The notes: generated from the letters alone by a model not told the origin. 64,000 nucleotides of DNA from Actinocrispum wychmicini (GCF_004345645.1 NZ_SLWS01000006.1:496001-560000); one strand, 5' to 3'. Shown: positions 42,998 to 52,230, counted from the stretch's first letter. Numbers and translations are program-made.

Positions 42998-44830
42998 TCA
43001 GATCTCATCCTCGTCGAACAACGGCCGGATGCCTCGGGCGGCCATGATCTCGTCGTTGCCCTTGCCGGCCGCCACCATCGGCCACACCTGGGCGTCCTTG
43101 CCGACCACGAAGTCGATCACCACCGGCCGGTCGTTGATCGCCATGGCCCGCTTGATGGTCGCGTCGACCCCCTCGCGCGAGTCACACCGCAGCCCGGCGC
43201 AGCCCAGCGCCTCGGCCAGCAGCGTGAAGTCGGGGATGCGGTGCTTGTGCGTGCCCAGGTCGGTCTGGGAGTACCGCTCGGCGTAGAACAGGTTCTGCCA
43301 CTGCCGGACCATGCCAAGGTTGCCGTTGTTGATCACCGCGACCTTGATCGGCGCGCCCTCGATCGCGCACGTCGCCAGCTCCTGGTTGGTCATCTGGAAG
43401 CAGCCGTCGCCGTCGATCGCCCACACCTCGGTGTCCGGCTTGCCGAACTTGGCGCCCATGGCCGCCGGCACGGCGAAGCCCATGGTGCCGAGGCCGCCGG
43501 AGTTGATCCAGGTGGCCGGGTTCTCGTACTTGATGAACTGGGCGGCCCACATCTGGTGCTGGCCGACACCCGCGGTGTAGATCGCGTCCGGGCCGACCAG
43601 CTGGCCGATCCGTTCGATCACGTACTGCGGCGACAGCGTGCCGTCGGACGGCCACTCGTATCCGGCCGGGAACGTCTCGCGCCACCCGTCGATCTGGGCC
43701 CACCAGGCGGTCAGGTCCGCGTGGCCGCGCTCCTGCTCGGCCTTCACCGCGGTGACCAGCTCGGCGATGATCTCCTTGCAGTCGCCGACGATCGGCACGT
43801 CGGCCTTGCGGTTCTTGGAGATCTCGGCCGGGTCGATGTCGGCGTGCACGACCTGCGCGTCCGGCGCGAACGACGCGAGCTGGCCGGTGACGCGGTCGTC
43901 GAACCGGGCGCCCAGGGTGATCAGCAGGTCGGACCGCTGCAACGCGCCGACCGCGGCCACCGAACCGTGCATACCCGGCATGCCGAGGTGCTGCCGGTGC
44001 GAGTCCGGGAACGCGCCACGGGCCATCAGCGTGGTCACCACCGGGATGCCGGTCAGCTCGGCCAGCTCCTTGAGCTGCGCGGACGCCTGTGCCTTGATCA
44101 CGCCGCCGCCGACGTACAGCACCGGCCTGCGGGCGTGCGCGATGAGCTTCGCGGCTTCCCGCACCTGCTTGCCGTGTGGCCGGGTCGTCGGCCGGTAGCC
44201 GGGCAGGTGCATCTCGGGCGGCCAGGCGAACGAGGTGGTCTCCTGGAGCACGTCCTTGGGGATGTCCACCAGCACCGGGCCGGGTCGGCCGGTGGCGGCG
44301 AGGTGGAACGCCTCGGCGATCGTCCGCGGGATCTCCGCCGGATCGGTGACGAGGAAGTTGTGTTTGGTGATGGGCAGCGTGATGCCGCAGATGTCGGCTT
44401 CCTGGAACGCGTCGGTGCCGATCAGCTGCCGGCTCTGCTGGCCGGTGATGGCCACCACCGGCACCGAGTCCATGTTGGCGTCGGCGAGCGGCGTGACCAG
44501 GTTCGTCGCGCCCGGACCCGAGGTCGCCATGCAGACCCCGACCTTGCCCGTGGCCTGCGCGTACCCGGTCGCGGCGTGGCCGGCGCCCTGCTCGTGGCGG
44601 ACCAGTACGTGGCGCACCTTGGTGGAGTCGAGCAGGGGGTCGTAGGCCGGCAGGATGGTGCCGCCGGGAATGCCGAAGACCACCTCGCAGCCGACCGCCT
44701 CAAGCGACCGGACCAGTGCCTGGGCGCCGGTGACACGCACCGGCGCACCGGACGGCGGTGCTGGTTTGGGCCGGTTCGCCGAGGATGGCGCTCCGGGTTT
44801 GGCGGCGGGTCGCGATGTTGCGCTCGTCAT
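42998..44830 (-). CDS. ilvB: Acetolactate synthase large (catalytic) subunit
   Basis: 610 residues, ATG 44830. ThDP-dependent; the catalytic Glu is in RHEQGAGHAATGYAQ, and the ThDP/Mg motif is GDGCFQMTNQELAT with INNGN. The N-terminal ~40 residues are a Pro/Ala-rich extension. Downstream of a branched-chain leader peptide and attenuator, and first of ilvBNC. Confidence 0.97.
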   Translation of the reverse strand: MTSATSRPAAKPGAPSSANRPKPAPPSGAPVRVTGAQALVRSLEAVGCEVVFGIPGGTILPAYDPLLDSTKVRHVLVRHEQGAGHAATGYAQATGKVGVCMATSGPGATNLVTPLADANMDSVPVVAITGQQSRQLIGTDAFQEADICGITLPITKHNFLVTDPAEIPRTIAEAFHLAATGRPGPVLVDIPKDVLQETTSFAWPPEMHLPGYRPTTRPHGKQVREAAKLIAHARRPVLYVGGGVIKAQASAQLKELAELTGIPVVTTLMARGAFPDSHRQHLGMPGMHGSVAAVGALQRSDLLITLGARFDDRVTGQLASFAPDAQVVHADIDPAEISKNRKADVPIVGDCKEIIAELVTAVKAEQERGHADLTAWWAQIDGWRETFPAGYEWPSDGTLSPQYVIERIGQLVGPDAIYTAGVGQHQMWAAQFIKYENPATWINSGGLGTMGFAVPAAMGAKFGKPDTEVWAIDGDGCFQMTNQELATCAIEGAPIKVAVINNGNLGMVRQWQNLFYAERYSQTDLGTHKHRIPDFTLLAEALGCAGLRCDSREGVDATIKRAMAINDRPVVIDFVVGKDAQVWPMVAAGKGNDEIMAARGIRPLFDEDEI

Positions 44831-44875
44831 CGGTTCTGCCTCGTGGGTCGGTGAGTTTTGTGGGGTCCGGACACG

Positions 44876-44911
44876 AAAAAACCCCCGCCGACCGGATGGG
44901 TCGCACGAGGG
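44876..44911 (-). terminator. Attenuator in the ilvB leader
   Basis: mRNA: CCCUCG (44911-44906), CGACC (44903-44899), loop CAUCC, GGUCG (44893-44889), CGGGGG (44887-44882), then six U. 11 bp with one small internal loop. An upstream alternative stem CGUCGACGCG pairs 44943-44952 with 44915-44924. Confidence 0.8.
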
Positions 44912-44937
44912 TCGCGCGTCGACGGGTCAGGTGTGTC

Positions 44938-44985
44938 CTAAGCGTCGACGCGCTTGGGAAGTACGAGACCGATCGGGTTGAACAT
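44938..44985 (-). CDS. ilvB leader peptide (MFNPIGLVLPKRVDA)
   Basis: 15 codons containing Ile, Leu, Val, Leu, Val; resembles known ilvB leaders of streptomycetes and corynebacteria. The ATG is 6 nt from a -10 box, so the transcript is probably leaderless. The last codons overlap the alternative stem, so a ribosome stalled on the Ile/Leu/Val codons would leave that stem free and alter attenuator folding. Confidence 0.8.
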   Translation of the reverse strand: MFNPIGLVLPKRVDA

Positions 44986-44991
44986 ACCGCC

Positions 44992-45021
44992 ACCGTAATG
45001 GCGCTCGCGCGCGTGCGTCAA
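44992..45021 (-). promoter_or_regulatory. Promoter of the ilvB leader
   Basis: Minus strand TTGACG (45021-45016), 18-bp spacer, TACGGT (44997-44992), 6 nt before the leader ATG. Confidence 0.6.
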
Positions 45022-45106
45022 ATCTGCGGGACAGTCTTCCCGAATAGTGGACCCGTTCGAGGGACCCGGACGCATGCTCCGATCACGCGGGGTGCACCAT
45101 TTCGGA

Positions 45107-45496
45107 GTGGCTGAAACAGTGCGCAAAGTGGTGTTCCGGCTCCCGCCGACCGCGAACCTCGCGCCGCTCCTGCTCATCGTGGCGGCGACACCGTTCGCGT
45201 TCGCCGCGCCGTACCTGTGGCTGATCTACATCGTGCCGCTGGCGGTCATCGTGTGGATCGTGCGCAACCGTACGACCGTGGACGTCGAAGGCCTGTACGC
45301 CCGCAGCACGTTCTCGCACCGCGCGCTCACCTGGGACCAGTTGGTCTCGTTGAAGGTGGAGAAGCGCGGCAAGGTGTCCGCTGTGGGCACCGACTCGGTG
45401 GTAACGCCGTTGCCCGGCGTGCGACTGCGACACTTGTCACTGCTTTCGCGAGTCAGTGACGGGCGAGTGCCCGACCTGTCCCGGTCGGCGGAGTAG
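45107..45496 (+). CDS. PH-domain membrane protein (bPH_6-like)
   Basis: 129 residues from GTG 45107 (ATG 45074 is an alternative, adding 11 residues). Two adjacent membrane segments (APLLLIVAATPFAFAA, LWLIYIVPLAVIVWIV) are followed by a PH-like domain (TTVDVEGLYARSTFSHRALTWDQLVSLKVEKRG, ... LPGVRLRHLSLLSRVSDGRV). The family resembles mycobacterial low-molecular-weight antigen 6; role unknown. Lies between divergent ilvB and co-directional ilvD. Confidence 0.8.
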   Translation: MAETVRKVVFRLPPTANLAPLLLIVAATPFAFAAPYLWLIYIVPLAVIVWIVRNRTTVDVEGLYARSTFSHRALTWDQLVSLKVEKRGKVSAVGTDSVVTPLPGVRLRHLSLLSRVSDGRVPDLSRSAE

Positions 45497-45573
45497 CCTC
45501 GTAGCCACCGCGCTGTTGATCGTGCCCACCAGGCATGCACTGTTCGTTCTTTGGGAAAGACTCTGGAGGGGCT

Positions 45574-47418
45574 GTGCCGCAGCTGCGCTCCCGCACCACC
45601 ACCCACGGCCGTAACGCCGCCGGAGCCCGCGCGCTCTGGCGCGCGACCGGGATGACCGACTCCGACTTCGGCAAGCCGATCGTGGCCATCGCCAACTCGT
45701 ACACCCAGTTCGTGCCCGGCCACGTGCACTTGCGTGACCTGGGCGACATCGTCGCCGAAGCGGTCGCGGAGGCCGGCGGCGTCGCGCGTGAGTTCCACAC
45801 CATCGCGGTCGACGACGGCATCGCCATGGGCCACAGCGGAATGCTCTACTCGCTGCCGTCCCGCGAGATCATCGCGGACTCGGTGGAGTACATGGTGAAC
45901 GCGCACCAGGCGGACGCGCTGGTGTGCATCTCGAACTGCGACAAGATCACGCCGGGCATGCTGAACGCGGCCATGCGGCTGAACATCCCGACGGTGTTCG
46001 TGTCGGGCGGGCCGATGGAGGCGGGCAAGGCGGTCGTCGTCGACGGCGTCGCGCAGGCGCCGACCGACCTGATCACGGCCATCGCGGCCTCGGCGAACAG
46101 TTCCGTGTCCGCCGAAGGCCTGTCGCTTGTGGAGCAGTCGGCCTGCCCGACCTGCGGCTCCTGTTCGGGGATGTTCACCGCGAACTCGATGAACTGCCTG
46201 ACCGAGGCGCTCGGCCTGGCGTTGCCGGGCAACGGTTCCACATTGGCCACCCACGCGGCGCGCCGCGCGCTGTTCGCGCGGGCGGGCACGACCGTCGTCG
46301 AGCTGGCCAGCCGCTGGTATGGCTCTGATGACGCCTCGGTGTTGCCACGCTCGGTGGCGTCCCGTAAGGCGTTCGAGAACGCGATGGCGTTGGACATGGC
46401 CATGGGCGGCTCGACCAACACCGTCCTGCACGTCCTCGCCGCCGCCCAGGAGGGCGAAGTCGACTTCACCCTGGCGGACATCGACGCCATCAGCCGCAGG
46501 GTGCCGTGCCTGTCGAAGGTGTCGCCGAACTCGGACTACCACATGGAGGACGTCCACCGGGCCGGCGGAATCCCGGCGATCCTCGGCGAACTCGACCGCG
46601 CGGGCCTCCTCAACCGCGATGTGTACACCGTACACAGCCCGTCGTTGCCGACCTGGCTGTCCGAGTGGGACATCCGCTCAGGCAACACCTCCGCTGAGGC
46701 CGTGGAACTGTTCCACGCGGCACCAGGCGGAGTGCGGACAACCCAGGCGTTCTCCACCGCGAACCGCTGGTCCTCTTTGGACACCGACGCCGCCTCCGGC
46801 TGCATCCGGGACGTCTCCCACGCCTACACCGCCGACGGCGGCCTGGCCGTGCTTCGCGGAAACCTCGCGGTCGACGGAGCCGTCATCAAGTCCGCGGGCA
46901 TCTCCGAAGACCTGTTCCACTTCCAAGGACCCGCGCGGGTGGTGGAAAGCCAGGAACAGGCGGTCTCGGTCATCCTGGGCAAGCAGATCCAACCCGGCGA
47001 AGTCCTCGTGGTGCGCTACGAAGGCCCCGCGGGCGGCCCGGGAATGCAGGAGATGCTGCACCCCACGGCCTTCCTCAAAGGCGCCGGCCTCGGCAGCAAA
47101 TGCGCCCTGATCACCGACGGCCGGTTCTCCGGCGGCTCGTCCGGCCTGTCCGTCGGGCACATCTCCCCGGAAGCGGCCGGCGGCGGAACCATCGGCCTGG
47201 TCCAGGACGGCGACCAGATCCTGATCGACGTGCGCGAGCGCAAACTGGAACTCCTGGTGCCCAAGGAAGTCCTCGCCGAGCGCCGCGCGAAAATGGAGTC
47301 AAGCGAACGCCCTTGGCACCCGGCGGACCGCGACCGTCCAGTGACAATGGCCCTCCGCGCGTACGCCCACATGACCACGGACGCCTCCACCGGCGCCGTC
47401 CGGCGGGTCCCTTCCTGA
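45574..47418 (+). CDS. ilvD: Dihydroxy-acid dehydratase
   Basis: 614 residues from GTG 45574 behind GGAGGGG. It dehydrates dihydroxyisovalerate/-methylvalerate. Fe-S ligand cysteines occur in ISNCDKITPG and CPTCGSCSGMF; DDGIAMGHSGM and the C-terminal DGRFSGGSSGLSVGHISPEA are family signatures. A strong terminator follows. Confidence 0.97.
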   Translation: MPQLRSRTTTHGRNAAGARALWRATGMTDSDFGKPIVAIANSYTQFVPGHVHLRDLGDIVAEAVAEAGGVAREFHTIAVDDGIAMGHSGMLYSLPSREIIADSVEYMVNAHQADALVCISNCDKITPGMLNAAMRLNIPTVFVSGGPMEAGKAVVVDGVAQAPTDLITAIAASANSSVSAEGLSLVEQSACPTCGSCSGMFTANSMNCLTEALGLALPGNGSTLATHAARRALFARAGTTVVELASRWYGSDDASVLPRSVASRKAFENAMALDMAMGGSTNTVLHVLAAAQEGEVDFTLADIDAISRRVPCLSKVSPNSDYHMEDVHRAGGIPAILGELDRAGLLNRDVYTVHSPSLPTWLSEWDIRSGNTSAEAVELFHAAPGGVRTTQAFSTANRWSSLDTDAASGCIRDVSHAYTADGGLAVLRGNLAVDGAVIKSAGISEDLFHFQGPARVVESQEQAVSVILGKQIQPGEVLVVRYEGPAGGPGMQEMLHPTAFLKGAGLGSKCALITDGRFSGGSSGLSVGHISPEAAGGGTIGLVQDGDQILIDVRERKLELLVPKEVLAERRAKMESSERPWHPADRDRPVTMALRAYAHMTTDASTGAVRRVPS

Positions 47419-47462
47419 CAAAGGTGCGGCGTCTCCGGGCCACCGGAGGCGCCCCACTTTGG
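47419..47462 (+). terminator. ilvD terminator
   Basis: About 18-bp imperfect stem (47419-47438 with 47443-47462; CTCCGG/CCGGAG top, AAAGGTG/CACTTT base), loop of 4, right after the ilvD stop. Confidence 0.65.
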
Positions 47463-47469
47463 CGTTGGG

Positions 47470-47721
47470 TCAGCCGAGCCAGATCACCTGCAGCAGATCC
47501 ACTCTGCGCTGATCCTCAAGAATGAGGTAAGTGGCCAGGCCCAAGCCCTGGCCGAAGGCAAACGTCCGGACCGGGCCGTCCGGATTGTTCCCGTTCAGGG
47601 CGTCGCCACTCCAGGGCTTCAGCTCGAGCAACATCCGCAGCTCCGCGAAGGGCGCCAGCGCCTCGGTCGGTAGCCGGTCGATCTGCCGCTGGACCGACTC
47701 GTCCGTGGTGATCTGGTACAC
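47470..47721 (-). CDS. RelE/ParE-like toxin-type protein, intact copy
   Basis: 83 residues, GTG 47721 immediately after the stop of the upstream gene. The compact pattern YQITTDESVQRQIDRLP, ELKPWSG, NPDGPVRTFAFGQG, YLILEDQRRVDLLQVIWLG fits small RelE-type ribonucleases. Toxicity is not proven. Paralogous to the broken gene at 34502-34755. Confidence 0.65.
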   Translation of the reverse strand: MYQITTDESVQRQIDRLPTEALAPFAELRMLLELKPWSGDALNGNNPDGPVRTFAFGQGLGLATYLILEDQRRVDLLQVIWLG

Positions 47722-48051
47722 CTACATGCCAGCCTTGGCCCGGCTCACCGACAGGGGTTCGTCGGCGGGGACCGGCTCGCCGGTCAGCAACTCGGCCGCC
47801 CGGCGCACCACTCGCCGGAAATCCTGAGGGTCCTGCTGGATCAGGGCGGCCCGCCGCCATCGCTCAAGGGTCTTGAACAACTCCGTGAGGTCAAGGCTTT
47901 CCCGGGCGTCGCCGAGTGCCCGCTCGTACTCAGTGTCGAACTTCGCCCGGTCCTCGGACAGGAGGGCCGCCCGGATGTCATGCGGCGACGCACCCGGTCG
48001 CAACGGATGCCCACTGCTCGGTTGCTCGTCGTAGGCGTAGGTCGCGGTCAT
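47722..48051 (-). CDS. Antitoxin-like protein (DUF6247-like), second copy
   Basis: 109 residues from ATG 48051; GTG starts farther upstream are possible. Helical core HDIRAALLSEDRAKFDTEYERAL, LDLTELFKTLERWRRAALIQQDP. Precedes the RelE-like gene with zero spacing, as expected of an antitoxin-toxin operon. Related to 34153-34500. Confidence 0.7.
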   Translation of the reverse strand: MTATYAYDEQPSSGHPLRPGASPHDIRAALLSEDRAKFDTEYERALGDARESLDLTELFKTLERWRRAALIQQDPQDFRRVVRRAAELLTGEPVPADEPLSVSRAKAGM

Positions 48052-48091
48052 GCCCGACACGATAGCCGCACCGACCGACAACGACGATTCA

Positions 48092-50470
48092 TCACCGGTA
48101 GGACACCACGGGGTTCAGCGGGTCGCGGTAGTCCAGCACCCGGTCGCCGATGTCGATCAGGCCGTCGTGGTTCCCGCTGGTCATGGTCGTGCCGGCGACC
48201 AGTGGTGCGGTGCCGAAGTCGCCCAGGTAACGGCCGTCCGACCAGGTGACCAGACGCTCGTAGTTGCCGCCGCTGGGGGTTGTCAGGCGGAACGTCACGG
48301 TGTGGCCGTCGGCCAATGTGACCCCGTACTCCTGTTGGGGGTTGAGGCGTTCCGGCAGGTTTGGGTTGGCGGCCAACGTTCGGTTCACGAAGTCCCAGAA
48401 GCCGATGTTCGACGCTTCCACGGCGTGGACGAAGCCGGCGGTGCCGTACTGCGGGGCGCCGTCAACGGGCGAGCCGTGGATCACCACGGAGAACCCGAGG
48501 TTCCCGCAGGCGGGGACATTCAGGTTCAGGAAACGCCACGGGCCGGACGTGTACTGCTGGGCGCAGTTCGACCACATCTGTGGCACCTGCAGGTTCAGGC
48601 CGCACGCGAAGCCGCCCTCGACACACGTGTTCACGTTGCCGCGGCCCGTCGGTGAACTGTTGCTGTAGCCGTCGAAGCGGATGAAGTTGTCGCGGTTGGT
48701 GTTGGCGCGTGTGGGCATGAGCGTTGTCGACTGCACGGAGCCGTAGTTCTCGTTGGTGCCGAGACGGTCGTACCACTCGTCACGCCCGTATCCGCTAGGT
48801 AGCCATACGCCGCCCGCAGAGATCAGGTACGACGGTGACGACGAGTAGATCTCGACACCCGGTGCCGCGTCGTCCGGCGAGTAGCTCAGGCGGGGGCGGT
48901 TGCCGTGGTAGAAGGTCTCCTGTGTGGTGCCTTTCACCATCGCGTTACGGATCGCGCTGGCCGGTGGCAGGTAGCTGGACAGGCCCACCATCACCGACTC
49001 GCCCGCCCACCAGTCCGGGATGGTGCCGCCGAGGTTGCCGCTCAGGCCCGTCCAGAACAGGAAGAACGCGGTCTGTGGGTCGGACGGGTTGCCGTAGTAC
49101 CACTGGTTCGCCGCGTCCGTACGGGACGTCAGGCGGCGGAACGGCCCGGCTCGGCGGAGCTGGTTGCTGGACAGGGCGAACTTCGACGTCGTGTAGTCCA
49201 GCACGACCTGGGCCGCGGTCCGGATCGCCGGGTCACGCGCGTAGTCGTACAGGTTGAACAACGCGTCCATCGAGTACCGCTGATACGGCCGCGCGTTGTA
49301 CTCCATGAAGTCGAACTTCGCGAAGTTCTGCAGGTTGCGCAGCAGGTACTCGCGCATCCCGTTGGCCACGTTGTCGAACGCCGGGTTGCCGGTGGCGTCC
49401 CGCAGCTTCTGGTTGGCCAGGTACCTCGCGCTTTCGATGAGCAGCCGGTGGTTCTCCGACTCCGGCAGGTCGATCAGGCCGCACACCGGGGTCTTCTCGT
49501 CGTCCGTCGAGTGCGCGCCGTTCTCGGTCATCAAGTCGTGCAGCACGTGCGTCCGTGTATCCGGGTACAGCAGGTCCCAGTACCGGTACGCGACGACCAT
49601 CAGTCCTTTGAGGAACGTGTCGTAGTCGCCGTTGCGCGAGCAGATCGGGGTGTCGAACGACGACCCGGTCGGATGCGGCCACGTGTTGCGCAGCGCCTGG
49701 TTGACCAGGTCGATGCTCGGTATCTGACCACGGCAACGGTAGCCGGTGCCGAACCGTCGCACCAGCTCCAGGTGCGCCGACATCAGCAGGCCCTCGTTCT
49801 CGCCGGCGTTCGAGCCGCCCGGGTTGAGCACGCGCGTACAGGCAAGTTGTTGCACCGCGGCGAGACGGCGTTGGTCGAGTCCGTCGTAGGCGTGCGCCGG
49901 GTCGGTCGCGGACCAGGCCGCGATGTTGATCGGACCGGGCGGGCCGACGTTCGCGCCGACCGGGATCGTCCACTGCTGCCGGCACGTCGACGAGCCGATC
50001 ACGTGCGTGTCACAGCCTTCGACGATGGTCGACGACCAGCCCGAGCCGGTGTCGAACTCGAAGTGCCCGCCGGTGCCGCCGTTCAGGTCCCGCTGCCCCT
50101 GGTTCTGCCCGTTCAGGTCCCAGCGGACGACGAACTTGTCGTAGCTGAACGGGTTCGTCGGCCCCCAGTCCACGACCACGTGGTTGGCGATGTAGTACAT
50201 CGACACGACCATCGCGTCGCCCTGGCTGGGCGTCCACGCGATCTGGCCCCACTGGAACGTCTGCAGACGGCCGGATCGGCCGGGCACATCGTGTTCCACC
50301 TCGGTGGCGCAACCGAACGCGCTGCCCTCGGCGCCCAACTGCGTCCACCGGGCGCCGATCAGGCCGTACGGGGTGATGCCGCACGGAGAGGCGGCGGTGG
50401 CGACGGTCGTGGCCGACACCATGCCGAGCAACACCAAGGGAATGGTCAGCAGAACGCGCAGATGTCCCAT
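48092..50470 (-). CDS. Large secreted protein with LGFP-like N-terminus and helical-barrel core
   Basis: 792 residues from ATG 50470, placed by GGGAGA 7 bp upstream. Signal peptide: HLRVLLTIPLVLLGMVSATT, cut near ATAA-SPCG. Residues ~40-100 resemble LGFP repeats (IGARWTQLGAEGSAFGCATE, QTFQWGQIAWTP), found in mycolata cell-wall proteins. The middle (about 230-520) is helix-rich with conserved-looking SENHRLLIESARYLANQ, reminiscent of alpha/alpha-barrel polysaccharide lyases or hydrolases. The C-terminal ~250 residues look beta-rich. Many cysteines suggest disulfides. A carbohydrate-active role is inference. Confidence 0.8.
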   Translation of the reverse strand: MGHLRVLLTIPLVLLGMVSATTVATAASPCGITPYGLIGARWTQLGAEGSAFGCATEVEHDVPGRSGRLQTFQWGQIAWTPSQGDAMVVSMYYIANHVVVDWGPTNPFSYDKFVVRWDLNGQNQGQRDLNGGTGGHFEFDTGSGWSSTIVEGCDTHVIGSSTCRQQWTIPVGANVGPPGPINIAAWSATDPAHAYDGLDQRRLAAVQQLACTRVLNPGGSNAGENEGLLMSAHLELVRRFGTGYRCRGQIPSIDLVNQALRNTWPHPTGSSFDTPICSRNGDYDTFLKGLMVVAYRYWDLLYPDTRTHVLHDLMTENGAHSTDDEKTPVCGLIDLPESENHRLLIESARYLANQKLRDATGNPAFDNVANGMREYLLRNLQNFAKFDFMEYNARPYQRYSMDALFNLYDYARDPAIRTAAQVVLDYTTSKFALSSNQLRRAGPFRRLTSRTDAANQWYYGNPSDPQTAFFLFWTGLSGNLGGTIPDWWAGESVMVGLSSYLPPASAIRNAMVKGTTQETFYHGNRPRLSYSPDDAAPGVEIYSSSPSYLISAGGVWLPSGYGRDEWYDRLGTNENYGSVQSTTLMPTRANTNRDNFIRFDGYSNSSPTGRGNVNTCVEGGFACGLNLQVPQMWSNCAQQYTSGPWRFLNLNVPACGNLGFSVVIHGSPVDGAPQYGTAGFVHAVEASNIGFWDFVNRTLAANPNLPERLNPQQEYGVTLADGHTVTFRLTTPSGGNYERLVTWSDGRYLGDFGTAPLVAGTTMTSGNHDGLIDIGDRVLDYRDPLNPVVSYR

Positions 50471-50594
50471 CTGGCAGTCTCCCGGTCGCAGGATTTCCGG
50501 CTGTCGGGTCATCGTTCAGTGACGGTCAGCCCACCGCGAAGGGACCACGTACCCAGATCCGCCGGGAATCTCTCCCGGCGGCTATCGTCGCCTG

Positions 50595-51539
50595 GTGTTC
50601 GACGTCTTGGTGACCCGGGTGATGGTCGACGAAGCCATGCGTGCCCTCGACGGCCGGTGCGAGGTGGACGTGTACACCGGGCCGCCCGAAGCGATTCCGT
50701 ACGACGAGTTCCGCGCGCGGGCGCAAGGAAAACACGGGTTGTTGACGATGGTGTCCGACCGGGTCGACGCGGGCCTGCTGGACGCGGCCGGGCCACAGTT
50801 GCGGATCGTCGCGAACCACGCTGTCGGCTACGACAACATCGACGTCGACGAGTGCACCCGGCGTGGCGTCATGGTCGCCAACACGCCGGACGTGTTGACC
50901 GAGGCCACCGCGGACCTGGCGTGGGCGTTGATCCTCGCCGCGGTGCGCCGGATCGGCGAGGGCGACCGGTTCCTCCGGGCGAAGACACCGTGGATCTGGG
51001 GGCCGCGGATGATGCTCGGCTACGACCTGTACGGCAAGACCTTGGGCATCGTGGGGTACGGCCGGATCGGTCAGGCGACCGCGCGGCGGGCCGCCGGGTT
51101 CGGCATGCGGGTGATCCACCATTCCCGGTCCGGCGGGCACTCGTTCGACGACCTGGTCGCCCAGGCCGACGTGATCTCGGTGCACGCGCCGCTGACCCCG
51201 GAGACGCGCCATCTGTTCAGCACCAAGGTGTTCCAACGGATGAAGCCGACGGCTGTGCTGGTGAACACCGCGCGCGGTCCGCTGGTGGACGAGGTCGCGC
51301 TGGCCGAAGCGCTGCGCGGCGGCGAGATCTTCGCGGCCGGGCTCGATGTCTTCGAGCGTGAACCGCTGGTGGAGGCGGCACTGTTGGCGTTGGAGAACGT
51401 CACCATCGTGCCGCACCTGGGCAGCGCGACCGTGGAAACCCGGACCGCGATGGGTCTTTTCGCCGTGGAGAACCTGCTCAGCGGCCTCCACGGCGAACGT
51501 CCCCGTGGACTGGTCAACGACGTCAACGAAGCACGATGA
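50595..51539 (+). CDS. D-2-hydroxyacid dehydrogenase (glyoxylate reductase-like)
   Basis: 314 residues, GTG 50595. NAD motif LGIVGYGRIGQATA (about 148), catalytic Arg in NTARGPLVDE, Glu in FEREPLVE, His in VPHLGSAT. Closest in pattern to glyoxylate/hydroxypyruvate reductases. Its 3' end overlaps the converging DoxX gene by 17 bp. Confidence 0.9.
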   Translation: MFDVLVTRVMVDEAMRALDGRCEVDVYTGPPEAIPYDEFRARAQGKHGLLTMVSDRVDAGLLDAAGPQLRIVANHAVGYDNIDVDECTRRGVMVANTPDVLTEATADLAWALILAAVRRIGEGDRFLRAKTPWIWGPRMMLGYDLYGKTLGIVGYGRIGQATARRAAGFGMRVIHHSRSGGHSFDDLVAQADVISVHAPLTPETRHLFSTKVFQRMKPTAVLVNTARGPLVDEVALAEALRGGEIFAAGLDVFEREPLVEAALLALENVTIVPHLGSATVETRTAMGLFAVENLLSGLHGERPRGLVNDVNEAR

Positions 51540-52230
51540 GCGTCAGTACGCACAGGCCGGCCGCGACGAGCAGCATGAACAGCCCGAGCGGCACCGGACG
51601 GCGGCCCCACGGCGTCGGCCGGTCCAGCGACACGCGTCCCGGACCGGTGAACAGGAGGATGAACGCGCCCGAAGCCAGCAGTGCCTCGCGTTCGAAGCCG
51701 ACCGGCGGGTCGAAGAAGCCGCCGCTCCACTTCAGGTAGATCACGTTCGCGGCCACCGCCAGCACCGCGGCCGCGCCGACCGGCGTGAACAGGCCGAGCA
51801 CCAGCAGGGCGCCGCCGACCAGCTCGCCGATCCCGGTGATCCAGGACAGCAGGGTGGTCTGGCTGAACCCGAACGTGCCGAGATACCGGGCGAACCCGTC
51901 GATGCCCAGCCCGCCCCACAGCCCGAACAGTTTCTGCAGGCTGTGCGCGACGAACGTGCCACCGATCGCGAGCCGCAGCACCAGCAGGCCGACGTCCATG
52001 CCGCCGTGCCACGTGTAGCCGCGCCGGGCCGGCTCGTCGTCGGCCGCGGGCTCGGTCGGTCTGGACAGGACCGTGGTGGTGGAGCTGTCGTAGCCGCCGG
52101 TGTCGAGGTTGCCATAACCGCTGTCCTCGGGCTCGCCGAGCCGGTGGGCACCGGAATAGCCGGCGCCGCCACCCGAGGAGTACACACCTGGGTAGCCGCC
52201 CGGGTCAGTGGGGTGGTCGTCGGTACTCAC
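51523..52230 (-). CDS. DoxX-family membrane protein
   Basis: 235 residues from GTG 52230. The first ~75 residues are a Gly/Tyr/Ser-rich cytoplasmic tail. Four membrane segments follow, with DoxX signatures VLRLAIGGTFVAHSLQKLFG and ITGIGELVGGALLVLGLFTPVGA. DoxX proteins take part in thiol/redox balance in mycobacteria; role here is by family only. Confidence 0.88.
   Translation of the reverse strand: MSTDDHPTDPGGYPGVYSSGGGAGYSGAHRLGEPEDSGYGNLDTGGYDSSTTTVLSRPTEPAADDEPARRGYTWHGGMDVGLLVLRLAIGGTFVAHSLQKLFGLWGGLGIDGFARYLGTFGFSQTTLLSWITGIGELVGGALLVLGLFTPVGAAAVLAVAANVIYLKWSGGFFDPPVGFEREALLASGAFILLFTGPGRVSLDRPTPWGRRPVPLGLFMLLVAAGLCVLTLIVLR

Noticed and set aside
41519..44854. 1111-residue + strand frame
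   Set aside because: Antisense shadow of ilvC-ilvN-ilvB.
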